DNA of 64,000 nucleotides from Craterostigma plantagineum (lineage: Eukaryota > Streptophyta > Magnoliopsida > Lamiales > Linderniaceae): assembly GCA_027422505.1 (NCBI GenBank), contig JAPQWV010000002.1, forward strand, positions 23,910,501 through 23,974,500, given 5' to 3'. Below the pieces are notes generated by a model. That model had not been told where the DNA came from and searched no databases. It saw only the letters and a program-made list of their open reading frames with translations. Below, piece by piece: positions 57,193 to 64,000 of this stretch. Each line of letters starts with the position of its first letter. Positions within the stretch are counted from its first letter, which is position 1. Made by a program: the position numbers and the translations under genes.

Positions 57193-58210
57193 GTGTGTTC
57201 CTGTGAAAAGCTGTTTAATGTTAAGCATGTCAAATATGATGGCATCTTTATTAAACTTCCAAATGGTTCTTGCTTACCTGTTAATGTGATTGGAGATTAT
57301 CCACAGAATGACAACATAATGCTCAGAAATGTGTTACTTGTTCCAGCTTTTAAGTGCAATTTGTTGTCTGTCTCAAAATTAGCTGTCACTAACCAATGCA
57401 TTGTGAGTTTTAAAAACAGTGTATGCACCTTTCAGGACCCTTTATCCCTGAATATAATGGGGACTGGTGAGCTGAAAGGAGGGCTATACTACTTCAACAA
57501 CTGTGGGATTGATAATAATAGAACTGTTAAAACACTGCATGTAGCATCTTGTGATCTTTGGCATAGGAGATTAGGACATCCATCTTCAGTTGTACTTGAT
57601 GTGTTGAAACCCATTCTGAATTTTAAGGAAGATCAGTCTTCAGAGCCTTGTGATATATGTCACAAGGCAAAGCAGACTAGAGAACCTTTCCCTTTGAGTG
57701 GTCATAAATCTACATCCATCTTTGAACTTGTCCACCTTGATGTTTGGGGTCCCTTTAGGCAAACAAGCCATAATAATTGTAAATTCTTTCTTACTATAGT
57801 TGATGATTTCTCTAGGCAACTTGGGTGTTTTTACTTAAGGCTAAGTCTGAGGTAGTCATGCATATAAAGTTCTTTGCCAGCATGGCTAGAACACAGTTTG
57901 AGAAGAGAATAAAAACATTTAGATCTGATAATGGTACAGAATTTGTAAATATTCAGTTTCAAGAACTTACTAGGGCAAAAGGAATACTACATCAAACTAC
58001 TGTGGTTGATACATCACAGCAGAATGGTATAGTTGAAAGAAAACATAGGCATTTACTAAATGTTGCACGAGCTCTTTTCTTTCAATCTGGTGTGCCTTTG
58101 ATTTATTGGACTGAATGCATACTCACTGCTGTTTTTTTATTAATACAACTCCCTCTGATGTGCTTAAGGGTAGATCTCCTTATGAAATTGTCTATGGAAC
58201 ATTTGTGAAG
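57193..58210 (+). pseudogene. Integrase of Copia-1
   Basis: The zinc-binding part reads DLWHRRLGHPSSVVLD and CDICHKAKQTREPF. The core has HLDVWGPF, RSDNGTEF and NGIVERKHRHLL, which carry the three catalytic acids (D, D, E). A frameshift near 57830 separates the first Asp from the other two, and another follows near 58140. Confidence 0.87.
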
Positions 58211-60378
58211 TATGATAATTTGAAGTCTTTTGGGTGTCTCTGCTATGCACTGTTTTAAATACTAATTCTAAATTTGATGCTCGTGCCAAGCAATCTATCA
58301 TGCTAGGATACTATGAAAATAAGAAGGCATACAAGCTACTAGATTTTTATAGCAATGTCATTTTTGCAGCTAGAGATGTGAAATTTTATGAAACTGTTTT
58401 CCCTTCCAAAACCAATGTGACTTATGCTAGTGATAAATTTCATGAATCATATGACTTATTTGATGAATTGTCTGAGAATCATGATGCAGTTTTAGAACAA
58501 TCTTGTAGTGATAACCTTAATGAACATGAAAATTTGTCTGATGTTGTGCATGATAAGTGTCCTAACATTGATACTGTGCCTGAAAGACCAGTAATAATCC
58601 TGATTCCAACAATACTGATGAACTGATGATTCTCTTACCATTCCTGTAACTGCCTCATCCCCTGACTTAACTGCAGGAAACTTGAATAGGCCTAGAAGGA
58701 ATGTTAGGAGACCAAATTACCTGAAAGAATATGACTGTGCCATGCATGCTGCAAAGTATAAAGTTTTATACCCCATAGCTAGCTTTATGAATTTCTCAAA
58801 ACTAGAAACAGGAGATAGGGAATTCTGTAAGAACACAGATAGAGTAGTAATTCCCAAAACAGTGACTGAAGCCTTAGATAATCCTGCATGGAAAGCTACG
58901 GAATTGGAAATGAGGGGCTTGATTGGGAATGGGACATGTGATGTGGTAGAATTACGTAGGAACAGAAAACCTGTAGGTTAGTAAATGGATTTTCAAAGTC
59001 AAATATAAGTCAAATGGAGAGATAGAGAGGTTTAAGGCTAAGTTAGTAGCAAAGGGGTATAGTCAAAGGGAGGAGTAGACTTTAATGAAATTTTTGCCCC
59101 TGTGGTTAAAATGGTCACTATTAGAATATTACTTGCAATCCGTGTTATGAATGATTGGAATGTGTACCAACTTGATATTGATAATGCCTTTTTGCATGGA
59201 GAACTTGAAGAAGAAGTATACATGTGTTTACCTGAGGGATTTTATGTCAATGACCGTAGAGTGTGTAGGCTGAAAACCTATTTATGGCCTAAAACAGGCC
59301 CCACAAAAGTGGAATGAAAAATTGACTCAAGTTTTGACTTCAAATGGGTATAGTCAAAGCTTGAGTGACTACTCACTGTTCTGTAAATTTGATGATGATC
59401 TTTGTGTTTTTCTGCTTGTCTATGTGGATGATATTTTGATTTCTGGAAATCATATGGCAGAAATTATTAGAATTAAATCTGTGTTTAATGACCTTTTTGG
59501 GATAAAGGACTTGGGTAGATTAAAGTACTTCCTAGGTATAGAAGTAATTAAGTGTGATGATGGTCTGTTGCTCAATCAAAGAAAATATACCCTTGACCCG
59601 TTAGAAGAATTTGGTGTCATGGGCTGCAAGCCAAAAGAAACACCCATGCAGCAAAATCTGAAACTTACAGCTGAAGCTGATTCAAATTTTGTTGATGTTT
59701 CTTTTTTCCAGCGGCTCATGGGACGCCTAATTTACCTCTGTAATACCAGACCAGATATTTCCTATGCTGTCCAAACCCTCAGCCAACATATGCATAATCC
59801 AAACACTTCCCATGTCACTGCTGCCTTTAGAATTCTGCGATACCTAAAAGCTGCCCCGGGTTCTGGAATCTTAGTTCCGAACAGATCAGATAACCAACTG
59901 TCTGCTTTTTGTGATTCTGATTGGGCTTCTTGCTCAGTCACTAGAAATAAGTGTCAGGATTCTGTGTTTTGTTTTGGAAAAACAGGTATATCTTGGAAAA
60001 GCAAGAAACAAAAAACTGTTTCACGTTCTTCTGCCGAAGCCGAGTATCGGGCTATGGCTCAAGCAACGTGCGGACTGATTTGGATTCTTGCACTGTTAAA
60101 AAACATGAAATTTCTCCACTAATTCCCGCAAGAATTTACTGCGATATAACGCAGCTATGCAAATTGCAAATAACCCGGTTCACCATGAGCGGACCAAGCA
60201 CATAGAAATAGATTGTCATTTTATACGTGAATATATCTCTAAGCGTATTATTAAAACTGAGTTTGTGAAATCGCAGGACCAAGTTGCGGATATCCTAACG
60301 AAGGCGCTCGGGAAGGAAAATCACTGCAAGCTTAGGGACGGACTTTCTATGATAAACATTTTCGGCCCATCATCATGA
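58211..60378 (+). pseudogene. RT and RNase H of Copia-1
   Basis: After a linker (AKQSIMLGYYENKKAYKLLD; ARDVKFYETVF), RT reads FNEIFAPVVKMVTIRILLAI over a frame change, VYQLDIDNAFLHGELEEEVY and LVYVDDILISGNH with an intact YVDD box, then LGRLKYFLGIEV. RNase H shows DSDWASC, SSAEAEYRAMAQA and [12 protein letters not shown]. Stops near 58980, 59318 and 60122 with shifts break the frame. Confidence 0.88.
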
Positions 60379-60385
60379 GGTGGGT
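60371..60385 (+). other. PPT region of Copia-1
   Basis: ATGAGGTGGGT directly precedes the 3' LTR (60386). Short, but in the typical Copia form. Confidence 0.65.
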
Positions 60386-60854
60386 TGTTAAAAACTGAGA
60401 CCCAACGGGTCACCTCGATAATGGGCCTTAAATGTTTATCATGGCCCATAGATTATTTGTAGCCCAATTCTACATAATTGGGGTGCAAATAATCGTAACT
60501 TCAAAATTGTCGGCTAAATAAAAAACGCACTATTCTTTCTAAGTGCAAGTATATTTTTCTGGGGAATATCTAGCAATTTTAAACCCTTTTTCACTTTACA
60601 CGAAAAGGCCACAACCTTTCCACAACCTTTCCAAAAATACACACGATCTCTGTTTCCTTGAGCTCTCTCTCTCAGAAGAAAAAACCCTAATTAGCATACT
60701 CTTTTTCGATTCCCTTATCATCTGCCTTGAATCTTTGATTCTCTGTCAGTAAAAGAATACCCAGAGTCTCATGAGATGATCTGTTACGAGGTTTGACTCA
60801 GATTCTTTCTTTTTCTCTTTGACGCCCGAAGCCAACATGTGTTGTCTTCGTGCT
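60386..60854 (+). repeat. 3' LTR of Copia-1, truncated
   Basis: Colinear with 55002 onward until CTTCGTGC; the last 160-180 bp are missing. It includes an 11-bp local duplication (CACAACCTTTC) not in the 5' LTR. Confidence 0.88.
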
Positions 60855-60939
60855 ACACAGATATCAAACACGACACAACTTATTCATACACATCCTATAC
60901 ACACCCATACACACCCATACACACGTATCAAACGAGCCC
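60855..60939. mobile_element. Tourist-like MITE, copy 2 (right end only)
   Basis: The 85 bp from ACAGATATCAAACACGACAC to TATCAAACGAGCCC match the right end of the MITE at 8580-8920. The TIR here is complete and followed by TTA (60940-60942), the expected duplication. The left part is absent; the break coincides with the Copia-1 3' LTR truncation. Confidence 0.75.
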
Positions 60940-60942
60940 TTA

Positions 60943-61117
60943 TTAATCTTTCTATATGTTTCTTGTGTGCTTTCATTATTATCAATATAGAAATAAGAAA
61001 ATGGATTGTGTTCTTTTTTTATAATATGCGGAAAACAAAGAGAGACTCTGAGTTGTCTTCGTGTCTTGTCTTTTGTTTGTCTTGGTATTAAATTCAGGAC
61101 ACAAAGCACACGAAGCT
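60943..61117. other. Short spacer between MITE copy 2 and Copia-2
   Basis: No gene or element is recognised in these 175 bp. Confidence 0.4.
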
Positions 61118-61425
61118 GTTCAAGATAATCCAGCAGAGGTCTTGCATCAGACTTAGTTCGCGCCAAGTAGTTTATGTTTAAGTTCTTTAGTTAACGTTTT
61201 ATGCTCAACGTTTTCCTTATTGGGTCGTTAGCACCTTTTCTTGGGCCTCAGCCCATTAGCGTTTTTATAAGTTAAAGTCGGCTGATGTTCTATAAATACT
61301 CTGTACAGTATGCGTTTTTCATCAATAAGAAAAGTACGCTGTATTTACACCTCTGTTCCACCAAATTCACCAAACACTGTTTCATCGAAGCACAAAAGCT
61401 CTCAATTTTGATATGGTATCAGAGC

Positions 61426-61438
61426 GACTTTGCTAAGC
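61426..61438 (+). other. Primer binding site (tRNA-iMet) of Copia-2
   Basis: TGGTATCAGAGCG, 48 bp upstream of the gag ATG region. Confidence 0.88.
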
Positions 61439-61485
61439 TGCGATCATCAAGAAACAAGAAAACACCTTCAGTGTTCTATCCTTCA

Positions 61486-61980
61486 ATGGCGGAATTAGAT
61501 TCTCCTTTAACAACCAATACAGCAGCCGTAACACAGACGAATGATCCCTTTTTCTTGAACCATGGAGACTCATCTGGGCAGCTGCTCGTCCATGAGCAAT
61601 TGAACGGCGACAACTACACCGCGTGGAGCAGGGCCGTTATGATAGCCCTCATAGGCCGAAACAAAAACGGATTCGTGATTGGTGCTCTACAGCCCCCAAA
61701 CGCAGCAATGAATAAAGTTTTCAGCCTTTTGATCCAAGAAGAGAGGCAAAGGTCAATGGTTTCAGGCTCCGCCAAGACAGGTGAAGATCAACTAAGTAAC
61801 ATGGCTATGATGGTGGCAAACAATGGCCAAGAAAGGCCCACGTACTACCAGAAGAAGGAACCTGCAAAACCAGTTTGCACCCACTGTGGTAAAAAGGGGC
61901 ATACGATTGAACTTGCTACCAAGTTCATGGGTTTCCACCGGGCTATAGGCAGAGCACAAGGTACAAGGGAACAAGGGTGA
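61486..61980 (+). pseudogene. gag of Copia-2 with internal deletion
   Basis: Starts MAELDSPLTTNTAAVTQTND and has the Gag N-terminal motif LLVHEQLNGDNYTAWSRAV and MIALIGRNKNGFVIGALQPP. It then jumps to KVFSLLIQEERQRSM, which in related Copia Gag proteins lies some 150 or more residues further on. The capsid middle (LKQG, LWDEL parts) is absent though the frame stays open. The knuckle CTHCGKKGHTIEL lacks its fourth ligand (A where C is expected). The start ATG 61486 is chosen because upstream codons belong to the leader. Confidence 0.82.
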
Positions 61981-62127
61981 ATCTCTTGGGAATGGAACAT
62001 TCCATGGGAAAGACCGCACCTGAGGATCAACAGAAACTCACCAGGCACAACCATGCTGAAGATACCTTGGTCCAACTCCAACTTACCCCTGCAGAGGTAC
62101 AGAATTTGAAGGCCTTGTTGAACCAGC

Positions 62128-63591
62128 GTGCCTTCTGCACCTCGAGCAATGTGGAGCCTTGCATCCAACCTGAGAAGAAACTCAGGTATGTGCTTATCTT
62201 TTGATCTGCCCAGTCTAGCATTCAAGAGACTGTGGCTAGTGGACTCGGGGGCGACCAAGCATGTGTGTGGTAATAAAGACTTCCAATATAACTTACACCA
62301 GATAAAGGGATCTAATGTGGTATTACCTGATGGCACAGTAATAAAAGTTGATAAAGCAGGTTCAGTCAGTATCAATCAGTTTATCACTTTACATGATGTT
62401 CTGTTTATTCCACAGTTTGAGTTTAATCTGCTGTCGGTGTACCTCTTGGCCAGGGAGAAAAATTACAGGTTCCACTTTGATACTAATAGCTTTGTGATAC
62501 AGGACACTTCTCACCAAGTGATTGGCAAGGGTAGCCAAGCAGAGGGACTATACTTCTTGGAAGAAGAAACTGCCTCTAGACACTCAAGCTGTAAACCTAT
62601 TTTTCTGAATAAAGTTTCTGCTGAAATCTGGCACCATAGATTGGGCCACCCCTCGAATAGAATCTTGAATATACTGAGATCTTCTTTAAGGCATGTTGAA
62701 ACTGTAAAAGACTCCTTTTGTAAGATCTGCCCTATTGTAAGGCAGAAAAGATTTTCATTCCCTAATAATGGTAGAACTGTTTGCTCTCTATTTGATCTGG
62801 TGCATTACGATGTTTGGGGGCCATTTCACGTGCCTTCCCATTTAGGACATAGATATTTTCTTACCATAGTTGATGATCATTCCAGATTTACATGGCTCTT
62901 TATGTTGAAATTCAAATCAGATGTAGATTTGGCCATTTCTTATTTCCTAAACATAGTTGAGAGACATTTCAGTTCCAAGGTTAAAGTGATCAGATCAGAC
63001 AACGCAAGAGAGTTCAAGTTGGATGCCCTTTTTAAGGATAAAGTCATAATACATCATCTATCATGCGTGGAGACACAACAACAAAACTCGGTCGTTGAAA
63101 GGAAGCACCAACACCTCTTGAACGTAGCCCGGTCTTTATACTTCCAGTCTGGTATCCCTATCAAATTTTGGTCTAAATGTGTACTCACCGCTACATATCT
63201 AATAAATAGAACTCCTTTTGAGGTCCTAGGGAATAGAAGTCCTTTTGAATTGTTATACCAAAAACGAGTTGATTATCATTTTCTACAAGTCTTTGGATCT
63301 CTCTGTTTTAGTTCCACTTTAGCAGCTGGCCGAAGAAAGTTTGATCCGAGAGCTCGAGAGTGCGTGTTCCTAGGCTACCCCAATGGCGTAAAAGGGTACA
63401 AGGTGATGGACTTAAACATCAGGCAAATCTTCATCTCAAGGGATGTCAAGTTTGAAGAAGCCATTTTCCCTTTCAGACATGGAAAAACCTGTCCTCTGCC
63501 ACAAGATCCTTTCCCTGCTTCTGTTTTGCCTAGATCATGCCATGACAGCCCGTTATCTGAGGAGCTAACTGATCACATCACTGAGCCATGA
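62128..63591 (+). CDS. Protease-integrase portion of Copia-2 pol (487-codon open frame)
   Basis: The frame carries the protease site WLVDSGATKHVCG, the zinc-binding integrase part IWHHRLGHPSNRIL with CKICPIVRQ, and the core motifs HYDVWGPF, RSDNAREF and VVERKHQHLL. All three catalytic acids (D, D, E) and the HHCC ligands are present, though NSVVERK replaces the usual NGVxERK. It ends SRDVKFEEAIFPF before a stop at 63589-63591. The upstream gag lies in a different frame and the following linker to RT is frameshifted, so the polyprotein is broken although this segment looks recently intact. Confidence 0.85.
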   Translation: MPSAPRAMWSLASNLRRNSGMCLSFDLPSLAFKRLWLVDSGATKHVCGNKDFQYNLHQIKGSNVVLPDGTVIKVDKAGSVSINQFITLHDVLFIPQFEFNLLSVYLLAREKNYRFHFDTNSFVIQDTSHQVIGKGSQAEGLYFLEEETASRHSSCKPIFLNKVSAEIWHHRLGHPSNRILNILRSSLRHVETVKDSFCKICPIVRQKRFSFPNNGRTVCSLFDLVHYDVWGPFHVPSHLGHRYFLTIVDDHSRFTWLFMLKFKSDVDLAISYFLNIVERHFSSKVKVIRSDNAREFKLDALFKDKVIIHHLSCVETQQQNSVVERKHQHLLNVARSLYFQSGIPIKFWSKCVLTATYLINRTPFEVLGNRSPFELLYQKRVDYHFLQVFGSLCFSSTLAAGRRKFDPRARECVFLGYPNGVKGYKVMDLNIRQIFISRDVKFEEAIFPFRHGKTCPLPQDPFPASVLPRSCHDSPLSEELTDHITEP

Positions 63592-64000
63592 TAGACTCTC
63601 AGTCTATACATGGAACCACTGCACCAGTCCCAAATCATTCTATAACTGAGCATGAAGAAGCTTCAGCACCAGTCCCAAACATACCTCTGACTGATCATGG
63701 AGAGGTCCCAGCTCCAGCCACAAATCAAGAACAAGAAGTTGAAATAACTGAGCTGCAGCCCAACCAGGAAGTGCAATGGAGAACACTCAGACTGACAAAG
63801 AAGCCTTCCTATCTGCAGGACTACCACTGCAGCACTCTAGTTGGCAGAAAGAACTTGTACCCCTTGTCCAAGGTCCGCACATATCAGAACTTCTCAGACA
63901 GTTATCAAGCGTTGATCTGCAATGTATCCATGACACGAGAGCCACGGAGCTTTGCCGAAGCCTCAGGGTCAGAAAATTGGATGACAGCAACGAAAGCAGA
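63592..64000 (+). pseudogene. Copia-2 linker toward RT (cut by window end)
   Basis: A Pro/Glu/Gln-rich linker in another frame is followed by RLTKKPSYLQDYHCSTL and NLYPLSKVRTYQNFSDSYQA, the usual text between integrase and RT in Copia. RT itself begins past the window. Confidence 0.6.

Larger units (their letters stand above)
55002..60854 (+). mobile_element. Copia-1 retrotransposon, decayed, 3' LTR truncated
   Basis: 5' LTR 55002-55633 (starts TGTTAAAAACTGAGAC), primer site 55634-55646, gag, protease, integrase, RT, RNase H in Copia order, PPT before 60386, and the first 469 bp of a 3' LTR cut at about 60854 by a MITE end. Stops and frameshifts occur in every domain. No duplication can be checked because the right end is missing. 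Confidence 0.9.
61118..64000 (+). mobile_element. Copia-2 retrotransposon (partial; runs off the window)
   Basis: A 5' LTR of some 300 bp is inferred before the primer site at 61426-61438 (TGGTATCAGAGCG); its start, near TGTTCAAGATAATCC at 61118, is uncertain as the 3' LTR is outside the window. It has a TATA-like TATAAATA at 61291. Gag with an internal deletion, protease and integrase follow. The end of the window falls in the linker before RT. Confidence 0.8.

Noticed and set aside
1..64000. tRNA and rRNA genes
   Set aside because: I saw no cloverleaf with A and B boxes or rRNA-like block; the TGGTATCAGAGC sites are retroelement primer sites, not tRNA genes.

Overview
The window is nuclear DNA of a flowering plant, most likely a core eudicot. 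Evidence: intron-containing plant gene families (SnRK1 kinase, ERN/RAP2-11-type AP2/ERF factor, OSCA2/CSC1 channel) and plant-type Gypsy, Copia and LINE elements primed by the tRNA-iMet motif or the Athila-type TGGCG motif. I cannot fix the order or species from sequence alone. About three quarters of the window is transposable-element DNA.

Gene-rich edge (1-8580): the last coding exon of a SnRK1 catalytic subunit (KIN10 type, + strand) is at the left edge. It is tail-to-tail with a single-exon AP2/ERF gene on the minus strand (1008-2102). A complete ten-exon minus-strand gene follows (3607-7894). It encodes a CSC1-like/HYP1 (OSCA2-type) channel; the inferred exons sum to 2160 nt and leave an open frame of 719 codons.

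Nested block (8580-36370): a Tourist-like MITE (8580-8920) abuts a minus-strand plant L1-type LINE. The LINE is split by a Gypsy element (9671-31598, TSD atacc). That Gypsy is split by an Athila-type Gypsy (14324-29051, TSD taata), and the Athila gag is split by a solo LTR (16195-18045, TSD tagag). All three insertions have matching 5-bp duplications, so the four layers and their order are read directly from the sequence. Distal to the LINE lie a truncated Gypsy-like LTR (34390-35977) and a GC-ended hAT-like fragment.

Distal part (36370-64000): repeat-rich intergenic DNA; a decayed minus-strand gene of unknown family (37.3-38.7 kb); a non-autonomous hAT element with a perfect 8-bp TSD (38886-39568); and a very young, internally deleted Gypsy (40358-44089, TSD tgctg). 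Three exon remnants of a macro-domain gene follow. Its first intron holds a 9.6-kb LARD-like element (44686-54312, TSD caaac). Next come a decayed Copia (55002-60854) whose 3' LTR is cut at a second Tourist-like MITE end, and a second Copia that runs off the right edge.

The most unusual signals are: (i) a 12-bp palindrome array shared by the Athila U3 regions and a promoter/leader-like segment upstream of its extra ORF; (ii) the young deleted Gypsy with a 479-codon ORF spanning the deletion; (iii) the GCTACAG array in the LARD leader; and (iv) retroelement truncations located at ends of the same MITE family.
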